In this document: positions 1-10,800 of the stretch, piece by piece
Layout: the number at the start of each line of letters is the position of its first letter
Position numbering within the stretch: the first letter of the stretch is position 1
Source of the DNA: Macrosoma leucophasiata
Lineage: Eukaryota > Arthropoda > Insecta > Lepidoptera > Hedylidae
Assembly (NCBI GenBank): GCA_036365455.1
Contig: JAWQUS010000017.1
Coordinates: 5,766,001-5,830,000, forward strand
Direction of reading: 5' to 3'
DNA: 64,000 nucleotides
Translations under genes and position numbers: made by a program
The notes under the pieces: model-generated
Databases searched by the model: none
The model's input: the letters and a program-made list of their open reading frames with translations, nothing else
Told to the model about the DNA's origin: nothing

Positions 1-258
1 TGACGGAGCTCGCGGGCGTAGGCACCACCGCATTACCTAATATACTTGCCGCTAAATGGTAGTGTTCAGCACTATTGTGTTCCGGTCAGGTGGTAATGTA
101 CGGTCCTGTAATTTTCTGCACAGAGGCATAATACCTTAGACCTCAGGAGTGGTAACGCATCTGCATTTTGACCTTGTTCTTTGTGTAGATGTCTATAGGC
201 TGAAGTCATCGCTTAACATCAATTATTATTTACCACTTCCGTTACATAATAAAAAGGA
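1..258 (+). repeat. Family A repeat, cut by the window edge
   Basis: Begins inside the family head (GACGGAGCTCGCGGGCG) and runs to the CCACTTCCGTTACATAATAA tail. Family A units are about 290 bp, start ACTGGTGGTAGAGCTCCAGT, end in TTTGCCACTTCCATTACAT plus an A-rich tail, and have no coding frame. This suggests a SINE or the 3' tail of a LINE; the class is inferred. Confidence 0.85.
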
Positions 259-289
259 AATAAGCTGAAGTCTCCTTCGATACTGCTCC

Positions 290-840
290 GGCAATAATCG
301 GTGCACCCGGGACGAACGAGGTAGTTAGGTCTGACTCCGACCGAGCTTGACTCGACCTGACCCGCTGATAGGTAGGATTGTAATCACTCGACCTGGGTTC
401 GAGACCCGGGTGAAGGAGATTCCCTCCTGGGGCGCGGCCACAAGCCCAGATAGAGCCAGGGGAATGGTTGCGCCGTATAACTGTGGGTGTCGTCGTCTTG
501 GTGGGGACGACCGCCACCTTTTGTTGTTGCAGACGTGCAGCAGAGCAGAGACTGCCGAAAAAGCCCGCTACAACCATCAGGAATAGAGAACAGGATGAGA
601 GCGCAGCAGGACCTGGATGCCAATATCATGGTGACAAGAGTCCATGGTGCCCACCTCCTCCACCACAGCTTCCAAGGGGGTACCAAACGCCATCCTGTAG
701 CCGCAGGGCAGAAGAAGCTGCAGCAGATGGCGATGGCCCGGTGCTGCATCTGCGTCGCGCGAATGTTGCGAGCGAAGACCAGTGATGATGATCGATGCGC
801 AATATTCTTCGTTGGACTGTATCTATACGTCCTTCTATAA
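290..840. other. GC-richer block of unknown nature
   Basis: Overlapping frames on both strands reflect composition rather than genes. GACCTGGGTTCGAGACCCGG (392-411) holds a B-box-like motif, so the left part may be tRNA-derived. No other copy in the window. Confidence 0.3.
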
Positions 841-1293
841 GCTTCGTATTTTACTTACATTAACCGTTAATTATCGGGTCGCTTTAATGTACAGAAATAG
901 CATGAATCGATGGACTCATTATCAAACAATTAAACGAGTAGGTCGCACCTCCATACCGTATAAACACCTACTGTTTTATTCAATAATGCAAGCGAATAGA
1001 ATGTAGTTTTTTTTATTGTTTTTGCCATTGCCTGCTTTTTATACTTGTGATATATACAAATTTAAAATTTTCTTTTGTCTTGTTTTTGAATTAGGTGATC
1101 AATAAATTATATTATTATGTCCTTTACAGACAGTGTGTACAGCCAAAAACTTTGGCTGCCGCAAAATATACTTTGGGAGTACTTCACTACTATACCTATT
1201 GTGTAATCACTCTACCACCTACTCTACCTTATGAAATACAATCCTTGGAACTACGTAACCAAAAATGAGAATTATAACATATATCGAAAGAAG

Positions 1294-1553
1294 TCTATAT
1301 TATATATATAAAAATCAATTGCTGTTCGTTAGTCTCGCTAAAACTCGAGAACGGCTGCACCGATTTGGCTAATTTTGGTTTTGAATGATTTTTGGAAGTC
1401 CGGGGAAGGTTTAAAAGGTAAGGAAATATGAACAAATTGAAGGGAAACAACAAAAACCACAATTTTATTTTCCCATAAAAATAATCCGTATCTATCTAAC
1501 TTTTGACACATTATTTCTTTCTGAGGCAATACGAAGTTTGCCGGGACAGCTTG
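1294..1553 (+). mobile_element. Short non-autonomous Helitron-like element (L)
   Basis: Begins TCTATATTATATATATAAAA, continues with TTGCTGTTCGTTAGTCTCGC, and ends GCCGGGACAGCTTG, where sister copies end in CTAG. Matches the elements at 46873-47129 and 50319-50585. The 3' CTAG is mutated to CTTG here, and the base before TC is G rather than A. Confidence 0.65.
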
Positions 1554-1854
1554 TGTTAAAATAAAAATCATAAAAACCATCTTTTTGCAGTCAGTTAAAT
1601 TAATAATCAAGTAAAAAACAATAAAATTAATGTTTCATGTAACATTTGGCTTGGTTCACATATGTAAGATCACACATATAAGATTTGAACTGAAAACTTT
1701 ATCTGAATTTAAATATACACGAATAATTTAAAATGCAGGGTGACCTAACAGAAATAAAAGTCTAGACTAAGAACAAGATAGGTCAATGGGTTCCGTCTAA
1801 TGCTAGTGTAAGCTTATAAAGCCGGCGTTCTAAAATCGAAAGAAACGGGCCAAT

Positions 1855-2381
1855 GGAAATAACTGATCTTTGCTTTATAAATAAAAATGAATCGCTGAAT
1901 GTGTTGTTAAGTGTAAAAATCGAGAACGGCGGGACCGATTTCGCTGATTATTTTTGTGTTGTTTTTTATAATTGCCTGGAGAAGATTTGTATGTAAAAAA
2001 AATAAATAATTGCGCGAAAAATTAGAAATTTTAGGATATTTATTTACGGTTTAATTATATTTACGGCCCTGTAATTTCCGGCACAGAGGCATAACACCTC
2101 AGGCCTCAGGACTGGTAACGCATCTGCATGTTGGCCTCGGTCTTTGTGTGGGTGTCTATAGGCTGCAGTCATCACTTAATATCAATGTGAACTGCATGCT
2201 TGCTTGCCACTTCCATAACATAAAAAAAAAAGATATTTAACGATTATATTAACATTTTAATGTAAACCTTATGGCGCCTACACGGTCAGTCGTCATTATC
2301 GTTTAAACAATCTACATTATATAAAACGATAATGACGATTTTATCCGACATTGTATACGCGTGAAGCCGGGGCGGGTAGCT
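1855..2381 (+). mobile_element. Helitron-like fragment with a nested family A piece
   Basis: Contains GAATCGCTGAATGTGTTGTT near the left side, typical of lepidopteran Helitron 5' regions, and ends GCCGGGGCGGGTAGCTAG followed by T. A family A piece lies inside at 2061-2226. A 14-bp inverted repeat (CGTCATTATCGTTT) sits near 2290-2338. The left boundary is approximate. Confidence 0.5.
2061..2226 (+). repeat. Family A repeat, 5'-truncated
   Basis: Starts at the internal CGGCCCTGTAATTTCCGGC and ends in the usual tail plus ten A residues. Lies within a Helitron-like fragment. Confidence 0.8.
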
Positions 2382-2497
2382 AGTTTAAAATAAATTTTAG
2401 CGGCGCGTTGCTTGGGCAGTCGAAGTTCGATATTATAGTTGCTCCAGTCCCGCGACTAAGCGATTAATTTCTTTTTATTTAATAAAAGTGGCAAGTT

Positions 2498-2775
2498 AGG
2501 ACTCCGATCCGCTGCGGCCGGTGGCCCGTGTTGTTCTTTGCCTGCAGGCTATAGACATCTTCACAAAAACCAGAGTTCTAAATACAGATGCGTTGCCACC
2601 CCTGAGACCTTAGTTGTCATGTCTCTATGATAGTTATTACGGGGCCATTATGTCACAGGGGCATTACCATCTAACCAGAACAGAATAAAGCTGAATACTA
2701 CTATTTAGCGGCAAGTAGATTAGGTAATGCGGTGTTGTCTAAGTCCTCGAGCTCTGTTACTGGAGCTTTAAAGGT
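2498..2775 (-). repeat. Family A repeat (subfamily 2) joined to a family J end
   Basis: 2540-2775 is an inverted family A copy of the AGATTAGG/GTCTCTATGATAG subfamily. Its tail side is replaced by about 40 bp (2498-2538) of the J terminal repeat (GCGGCCGGTGGCCCGTGTTG), a chimeric junction. Confidence 0.7.
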
Positions 2776-2789
2776 GTAAGCTGGAGTAA

Positions 2790-3918
2790 TAATGAGTAGG
2801 TACCGTAGAAGCTAAGATCTTGCATTAATATTGTTTAATTAAAACGTCCTTTTAACTACTTTTAACACGAACTATTTATGGGAAAAAAATGCTTACTTAC
2901 GAAGGTGCACAGTTCTATAATAAACTACCACAAAGTGTAAAAAATTGTAGTTCAATAAAATCTTTTAAAATTAAATTATCAGAATATGTTGTGAATACCT
3001 ATTTTTGTGATAAAATTTACTCTTCCGGCTTTTATACTTAGTAAATTTACATATATAATATGTTACTTAGTACGATAAGGCTTAATGCTATAAACAAGCG
3101 CCTACTGTGCTTGTTTATAACATTTAGACTGGGTTGCACCACGATATTTGTTAAGGTTAATGTAACATTTCACATCCTTCTCTAACTTATAGAAATATGT
3201 TAAAGTTAGAGAAGTATGTGAAATGTGACAATTACTTAAACTTTAACAAATGTCGTGGTGCAACCCAGGCTTAGATTCATTGTTAAACGGGAGTAGGTAG
3301 TATCAAAGAAGATCACCTTTTATGGTAATCATATGTACAACCTGTAACTACCTAATCTATAAACGGCGAAATACCCACATTTTGTATTTAAGATTGTTGC
3401 AGTGAAGTGAAGTTTTTGTTTTTTGAGAGATAAATGTCTTTAAACCTAAACCTTACTACTTACTCCCTATACAAAATTATTTGAGTACACAAATGGCCAC
3501 ACTTGAGAAGATGGACGAATAATCAAAATATTCCACACAACTAAGCGCGCAGTCCAATGAAGTTGTGAACATTAAAAGATTGAGTCCGCTCACCTCCCAG
3601 CCAACGCCACAAGTCTACTTTACTAATCAACTTTGCAGACTGCCTCCGCAACTTCCAAACAGTACAACAACTCTTTATAGTATTAAGTGAAATGACCGTA
3701 GGACATTGTTGCAGGCTAATGGATCTATAAACTACAACTTTTCAGGATAAGTAAGTTAAGAAGTCGAAAATAGCTTTTGGACATTAGTTCTTTAAATAAA
3801 ATTTGTAAATTTTACTCGCTACTTTGTTAACATTGCCATTAAAATAGATATTGAGAATTTGCTTTTGGTTTTAAATAGGTTTGTCTTTTTCTGATCAATT
3901 TATTCTAGATTTAATGGA
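2790..3918. other. Intronic/intergenic sequence outside the family E MITE
   Basis: AT-rich, no frame with recognisable content. Apart from the MITE at 3129-3269 nothing specific is seen. Confidence 0.5.
3129..3269. mobile_element. Family E palindromic MITE
   Basis: About 140 bp folds on itself: CTGGGTTGCACCACGATATT at the left pairs with the complement at the right end (TGGTGCAACCCAG), with TTAGAGAAG arms near the centre. Three other copies are at 19504, 34143 and 56803. Confidence 0.85.
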
Positions 3919-3919
3919 T

Positions 3920-4172
3920 ACTGGTGGTAGAGTTCCAGTGACGGAGCTCGCGGGCGTAGGCACCACCGCATTACCTAATATACTTGCCGCTAAATGGTAG
4001 TGTTCAGCACTATCGTGTTCCGGTCAGGTGGTAATGTACGGCCCTGTAATTTCCGGCACAGAGGCATAACACCTTAAGCCTCAGGAGTTGTAACGCATAT
4101 GCATTTTGACACACACAACATCAATGTGAACTGCAAGCTTGTTTGCAACTTCCATTACATAAAAAAAAAAGC
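3920..4172 (+). repeat. Family A repeat with internal deletion
   Basis: Full head (ACTGGTGGTAGAGTTCC) and A-rich tail, but the segment after GCATTTTGAC jumps to ACATCAATGTG, losing about 45 bp. Confidence 0.88.
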
Positions 4173-4420
4173 TAAATACTGTTTAGTATTTTGGATTTAC
4201 AATTTTGTAGTTTTATGTTTTTCTGTTAAAAAGTAATTGTGAATACTGAAAACAATAAAATTCAGAACATTCAGATGCATTGCCAATCCTGAAGCCTACT
4301 TGATGCTATTTTTTAGCAGCAGGTAAGAACCACCGGGATTCGCTCTGCTTGAAAGAGTGCGTGTGGCAGACTTTGCAAGAGATACGGCTTTAGAAAGAAA
4401 ATCTCTAGTGTTAAAAAGTG

Positions 4421-4525
4421 ACTCACTTGGCAACTAAATTTGCTGATTCGTCTTGACGTCACTGTGAAAGCAACATATCGGAGCCGGGCGTTAGCTTGAC
4501 GTGTGCGTGCGGTGACGTGCTTAGC
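4421..4525 (-). pseudogene. Decayed tandem duplicate of the 3' part of nub exon 6
   Basis: The minus-strand frame reads SPHAHVKLTPGSD where exon 6 reads SPHAPVKLSPSSV. DNA matches exon 6 over the segment around TTAGCTTGACG and again at its end, where CTTGG abuts a donor-like GTGAGT in the same place as exon 6's GTAAGT. A frame-preserving reading ends at a TGA at 4459-4461. The copy lies about 140 nt downstream of exon 6. It looks like a decayed duplicated exon, but a spliceable exon with a premature stop cannot be excluded. Confidence 0.6.
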
Positions 4526-4558
4526 TCATAGCTGACACCGCTGGCAGTAACAGTACGA

Positions 4559-4630
4559 CCGTACCTATTGCATGAATTCTGACATACTACACACAGGTGT
4601 AGTATGTCAGAATGAATGCAATAGGTACGG
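4559..4630. repeat. 72-nt near-perfect hairpin between exon 6 and its decayed copy
   Basis: Two 34-nt arms (4559-4592 and 4597-4630) pair with two mismatches around a 4-nt loop (ACAG). The arms begin CCGTACCTATTGCAT. It starts 35 nt downstream of the exon 6 donor. Size and pairing match a pre-miRNA or a very small foldback element; no second copy was noticed in the window. Confidence 0.8.
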
Positions 4631-4664
4631 TTGTAGATAACAACATAGTTAAAACGGGACTTAC

Positions 4665-4846
4665 TTGGTGAATCAGCCAACAAATCGCTGTCGTCCTGCG
4701 ACGGCGACTTGACAGAGCTAGGCGATAGCTTGACGGGCGCGTGTGGTGATGCGGTAGGTCCGGAGCCGACGCTGCCGGCGCTGCTGGCCGGGCCAGCCGA
4801 CGCGTGCGACGTTGTTATTGTGATCTCGCCGTTCGACGCCGCGAGC
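4665..4846 (-). CDS. nub: nub exon 6 (Ser/Pro-rich, acidic end)
   Basis: 182 nt between acceptor CCACACAG and donor GTAAGT. In the frame set by exon 5 it reads LAASNGEITITTSHASAG, then a Gly/Ser/Ala stretch, then HAPVKLSPSSVKSPSQ and DDSDLLADSP. It enters in phase 2 and leaves in phase 1. The Ser/Pro-rich acidic linker is the kind of sequence that precedes the POU-specific domain in class II proteins, so the next exon should begin the POU domain; nothing resembling it is present between here and position 1. The exon is far more GC-rich than its surroundings. Assignment to this gene rests on strand, phase and composition; 22 kb separates it from exon 5. Confidence 0.72.
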
Positions 4847-7800
4847 CTGTGTGGATTTGTAAGATCATTTAAATGTTTTCATGAGGAGAGCATAAAGTAG
4901 ATAAAACGCGGTCCAGATGAGATCTTTGCGCAAGATCTGCGATGTATCGCTCACCGATCGCGTTCTTAATGAAGATGTGAGAAAGAGGCTTTGTGTGAAT
5001 GAGAGTATTGGTGTTAAAATGAAATAAGGCATGGTCCGATGGTTCGGGAATAGAGAAAGAATGTCGAATGAGCGAATGATTCAACAGATTTTGATATACA
5101 ATGCGAATGTGGATGGTTGTAGAGGACTCGGAAGACCGAGATTGACCAACCATTAGGTCGAGTGTTGTCTGAGGGTAGGGTCAAAAGTCTTAGTGCGAGA
5201 TTCACAGACCGCGCTACGACTTTACTTTGAGCAAATGCTTAGATCTGTCAGTGGCGGATTTACAAATTTGCCGCCGGTAGGCTATTATTTTTGCCACCCC
5301 TTTATTTTGTTAACGTAGTTTACAATCATATCAATTAGGTATATTATTTTCTATCAATAAAATTTCAACTTTATGTTTTATGCTTCATTATCCTGAAGTT
5401 GATGTAAGCAACTTTTTTTCTATGGTTAGAATCATTGGGAACTATGATCTGAGCCTTGATAATTTTAACAGTAATTTTGTAAATAGAAATAAAAAAATTA
5501 TGAACTAATTCTGCCGCCCCTTAAAATTTGCCGCCCTAGGCTCCAGCCTACTCAGCCTGCTGGTAAATCCACCACTGCAGAAATGTATGGGTTTTGACAG
5601 TTCGAAGCGTACTTTGTTCGAAAATAAAGTAGTGCAGTCTGTGAATCTCACCCTTAGGAATCGGCGTGCATGTATGAAGAGAATGACGAATGTAGAAGAA
5701 TCATGGGAGGTGTGTCAGGAGTCAGGACCGGGTTATCTGCCTCTCCACACGCTCTACCTACCCCGTAGTGGTAGGCACTTGGGGTGAAGATACAATACAT
5801 GCAAACCTATATACAATTTCAGTGTAAATAACATAATACAGTTACCTAACCTAACAATGTAGTTTCACGAACTGCTACAAAAAAAAGTCGGCAGGTCGCG
5901 AATGGCAGTGGCGCGATGTGCAAATGAAACGTAATTGGAGGCTTATTAGAGTTAGAAACCGAACCCTTATTACATCAGTAATATTTGACAACGTGAATAC
6001 GTGCCCGTCTAAACAATGCCGAAGAAGTAAATGGAATAAAAAAGTTTAAAGAACTCAGCACCGTCCGGCTATGTGCGTAGCCTCAAATATACTGGTACTA
6101 CTGAAAACATTCCGAATCTCTGGTGGTCTGAATCTAATATCACGCAATTTCAGTTGATTTAGCAAAATGCAGTTACATAACCTAACAATGTAGTTTCACG
6201 AACTGCACAGACATCTTGAATGTGTCAGGCGGTGACAATAGCTGAAGTCGGCTGGTCGCGAGTGGTTGTGGTGCGATGTACAAATGAGGTGCGCGCTTCA
6301 TTAAGTGTGCCGCTGCATTAGACGTAATTGCAGGCTAATTAGGGCCTCATCCGTTCCTACACACACAAGCATGGTCGGCGACGCGACGAGAGAGTGTGCG
6401 GTTTCTTGGTGAAACTTTAACGTTGTGTGAAAAAAGCCACTGCTATGTTTTTTTTTACCATAAGCGGTTGAATTAAATTTCATTTACACACATTCTTAGA
6501 AATATAAAGCCTATATGTGGGTTGTTTTATTTTCACTTCCAACCGCAGTATCTCATGGTGATTATTGACATATCTATTATATTTAACTAATTAATTACTG
6601 TAAGAAATTAATATTACAATTTAAGTATATTAGTACGATAAAAATGTAATAGCAGAAATTGATCTTTCTGTACTATCAATGTGAATTTCATAATTTTTTT
6701 ATGATAAAGAAACCTTTATTATTTATCCCTCTATCCTTTCTTTGGTCATTTTTCTTACACATTCAAACGTGTATTTTAGATCACATTTAAGGCAATAAAT
6801 TAAACTCTTGAACGAAAAAATTAAAGTACTTAATCTGTGAGTGTGATACTGAGAAAAATATCGCACTTTAATGCATCGTATGTATCATTCCACCCGCGTT
6901 CATAGAATAAAACACGCGTGCACACAACCAAAAACAAGTGAAAACACAGTGCGCGCACACATACATACAACATTTAATTGTTCCTTCAATTTATCAACAC
7001 GTAGAACACTCGACGGAACTACGCCTTTTCGAGATAATTATTACGAAAATAATAATGGTGTGGCAAATTTAATTACAAACTTATTTTCTTGTCATTCTTA
7101 TGACCTTTTGCGAAATGCGGTTGGATAAGGATCCACTGCATAGTGAGCGATTGAGAGTTGAGCTTCAGAGAAGACACCTATTAGCGATTTTTTTATGCAA
7201 TGAAGTTGTCAATCAAACATTCAGTTCACATTGATGTTCAGTGATGACTGCAGCCTATAGACATCTAAACTAAGACCAACAGTCAAAATGCAGTTGCGTT
7301 GCCACCCCTGAGGCCTTAGTGATGTCTTTATGATCGTTATTACGGGGCCATACTAACCGAAACACGATAGTGCTGAACACTACCGTTTGGCGGCAGATAG
7401 ATTAGGTAATGCAGTGGTGCGTACGCCCTCGAGCTTCTACACTGGAACTCTACCACCAGTAGATTGTAAAAATAATAACTACTTAGGTATGTTATGTTTC
7501 TTGGGCATGTTTCACAACTGCACTGATAAAGTGTCTTTTCTTTCTTTTTTTCCGTCGTGGCGACAGTAGGTACTAATATAGTCGCAGGCGTAGACGGTTA
7601 CTACCTACTTATAGTCTAAGATCCGAATCTAGATCTACCTTGACATAATAATATCTGTTTAGCGAATGAAACATGTCTTTTTATCAGATTGCCTACGTAA
7701 ACAAACACGTCTTGCAATATTGCCTATAAAAATATATTCAAAGCCAACATTAATTAAAAAAAAAAATGTTAGTAAGTTAGTGAAAGTTGCTAATTTTTTT

Positions 7801-10800
7801 TTTGTTAAATAAAAACCAAAATATTCCAAACAAATTGTTTGAAACTAAAAGTTTTAAAAATATAAAATAGGTTCCAATATAAAATAGGTCTATCAGGTAT
7901 TACCTACCTACGTATTTACGTTCATAGCTACCTGACAAGCAGGTTTAAACAGTTAAGTAAATGCCTATAGGTGACTGCACCGATCTGTTTACCAGTACAT
8001 AAACCTCATACACCGATTGTATTGCTAAAAAACTTGCATTTTTTTAAATTAATGATAGTTAGGAACATATCTTGATAGGCAATTCATGCCGGACGTGTTT
8101 GTTTTATGTATGTAATTTGATTTAAAAAAACGTTCCATGTGGTAAACAGATGAGTGAAGGTGGTAGATTCAGATCCCTTAATATTACTTTGAAATAATAT
8201 ATTAATCCGGTCGAAGGCTTTTCGCTGACGAGAAAAGCGAAAGTGTTGATTCCGATGCCTTTTAGCCACAGCTTTAAGGGAATTGAAACGCGAAGCCTCG
8301 AAGATCATGAGGTATTTTTATTGAGGTCTATAATTGCTTTTTAATAAAGTTTAAATCAACCTCGTAAAGCGGGATCGCGCTGACAGACGGTAATTCGACT
8401 GTATTTAATATTTTAAACAATGATTACAGCATTAACCACGCTTAACCTCTGGGATTGTCAATAACAGGTTTTACTGAACCTTTTTTATATCTTCTTTTTT
8501 TAGGTAATGGAAGTGGCAAACAAGCATGCAGATCACATTGATGTTAAGTGATGACTGCAGCCGACAGACACTACACTACCGGCCGACACACAAAGATCAA
8601 GGTTAAAATGCTGATGCGTTACCACTACTGCCATTTAGCGACAAGTAGGTATATTAGGTAATGCGTAGGTGCCTACGCCCGCGAGCTCCTTCACTGGAGT
8701 TCTACCACCATCTATCTTCTTTATTTAATGTAAGTTTTTGGTAAAAATTAAAAAGGACTAGGTAGGTCAGTCTTGGTCTTCCTGGGCCTCTGCAACCATT
8801 TACATTCGCATTGTACATCTGCTTAGTCATTCCCTCATTCGACATATATCCTCTGTCTATATACCCGAACCATAGGAGCATTCCTTTTTTCCTTTTTACA
8901 CCGATACTTTCACACAAAGCCTCTTTCTTACATCTTCATTACGAACGCGATCGGTGAGCGATACACCGCAGATCTTGCGCAAAGATATCTTTATTATTAT
9001 ATTGACCGACCCTAAATCGGTTTAAAATCAAAAGGCGAAAGCAAAATTCGACGCATCGGTGTGGGACTTCGGTAGCTTAATGTCATAGCGGGTGGACTAG
9101 TTATCCTGAGGTCGCAGATTCGATTCGTGTCCGAAGTCAAATTTTTCATTCCGTTTTTCCTTTAATTTCTATATTGATAAGAATGACTTATTAGCATATT
9201 TGTATGACAATAAAAACAATTTGACGTCTATAATCACGTTCGGGAATCTCATGATAACTTGAAAAGAGTGTTATTTTCGCCCAAATAACTACTCTATAAA
9301 AGTGATATTTAAAAGAATAAGGTAATCAATCGAAAACAATTTAATACTAACCCAACAAAACCGCACATTATAATGAATTTTAATTAGACAATTTTAATTA
9401 ATTAATATAAATAATGATACTGTAAAACACGAAATTATCAATATAATTAATATAAGTTTACACGTGTTTGTAATAATTTTAATTTAAATAGCTCTATAAT
9501 CATTAAACATCCTTGGTGACTTGGTGCTAGAAGGTCACAATTGATATGCCTGAGATCCCGTCTTCGATGCTACTCACTACTGGTGAGTAAGCGATATTTT
9601 TTAAAATGTTATGATGGTGAGAAACAAGCGTACAGTTCACATTGATGGTACGTGATGTACCTATGCAGCCCATAGACATCTATCAAAATGGGAGGTTTAT
9701 ATGAAGAGATAGCACACTCACCTAAAATTCCATACAAACCCTTTCTGGTTACCTACTACTGGTTACCTTTTTTTATGTAATGGAATTGGCAAACAAGCAT
9801 GCAGTTTACGTTAAGTTAAGTTTGATGTTAAGTGATGACTGCAGCCTATAGACAAAGGTCAAGGTCAAGATGCAGATGCGTTACCACTCCTGAGGCCTAA
9901 GGTGTTGTGCCTCTGTACTGCAAAATTACAGGGCCGTATATTACCACCTGACCGGAACACGATAGTGCTGAACGCTACCATTTAGCCCCAAGTATGTTAG
10001 GTAATGTAATTTTTTTTAATGCGGTGGTGCCTACGCCCGCGATCTCCGTCGCTGGAGCTCTACCACCAGTGAAAATGATGGTGACAAATAAGCATGCAGT
10101 TCACATACATCACGTGCATTGATGGTACGTGATGTATGCAGCCCGTAGACATTTATCAAAACTGGAGGTTAATATGAAGAGGTGTCCCCTGAGGCATACC
10201 GTGGAATCTCACCTAAAATTCCATACAAACGCTTTCTGGTTACCTACTACACATCAGTTAGGACGTGTTTTACACGCACACACACAGTTGCCCGCTAGCA
10301 ACCTCAGTGCACAAGGCTGCCGGCATGGTACTCAAGGGGAGGTGCGGGCTGCAAGAGGGGAAATCAGGTGGGAAGTGTCCATTCTGTACGTAGTATTATT
10401 ACATATTCTCTGCCTGAGGTCTAAGTTTTTAACACAGAGTCATACTCGTATATCACAATACATAGAGCAACACGGGCCTCCGGTCGCGGCGGACTGGAGA
10501 GGAGTAGCCATAGCATTTATTACCGATGCAAAACAGTCTGTAATTTTTTGCGGGGGGAAATGCGTGCGACACACACGCACACTACATAAATCGTCTGTTA
10601 CTACGAAACTCACACCCTGACTTTAACAAAATACAGAAACAATTTCACGCACACTTAAACATCTAGGCGACAAGTATAGGCCCATTTGGGATTGTACTTT
10701 GACAGAGGGGAAAGCCTGCATATGGCTACTCCCCTCCGGTGTTGCTCTATGTCACAATATAACCGGAACACGTTATAGGTACATAAACATCTCGAGGTCT

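Larger units (their letters stand above)
4890..5805 (+). mobile_element. Family B LINE 3' end, interrupted
   Basis: Sense strand plus. 4890-5193 carries the GATGAGATCTTTGCGCAAGA region and the segment coding near MVRWFGN; 5653-5805 continues with GGAATCGGCGTGCATGTATG and ends GGTGAAGATACAATACAT. The gap 5194-5652 is a DNA transposon flanked by CTTAG on both sides. The frames are broken. In better copies the product reads RWFGHIERM and GCRGPGRPRLT, a C-terminal region found in RTE-type LINEs. Confidence 0.72.

Noticed and set aside
384..840. Coding genes in the 0.4-0.8 kb frames
   Set aside because: Overlapping frames on both strands with Cys/Trp/Arg-rich random composition and no family resemblance.
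1..4420. POU-specific domain or homeodomain exon downstream of exon 6
   Set aside because: Looked for on the minus strand; the interval holds only repeats and Helitron pieces, so the domain must lie outside the window.
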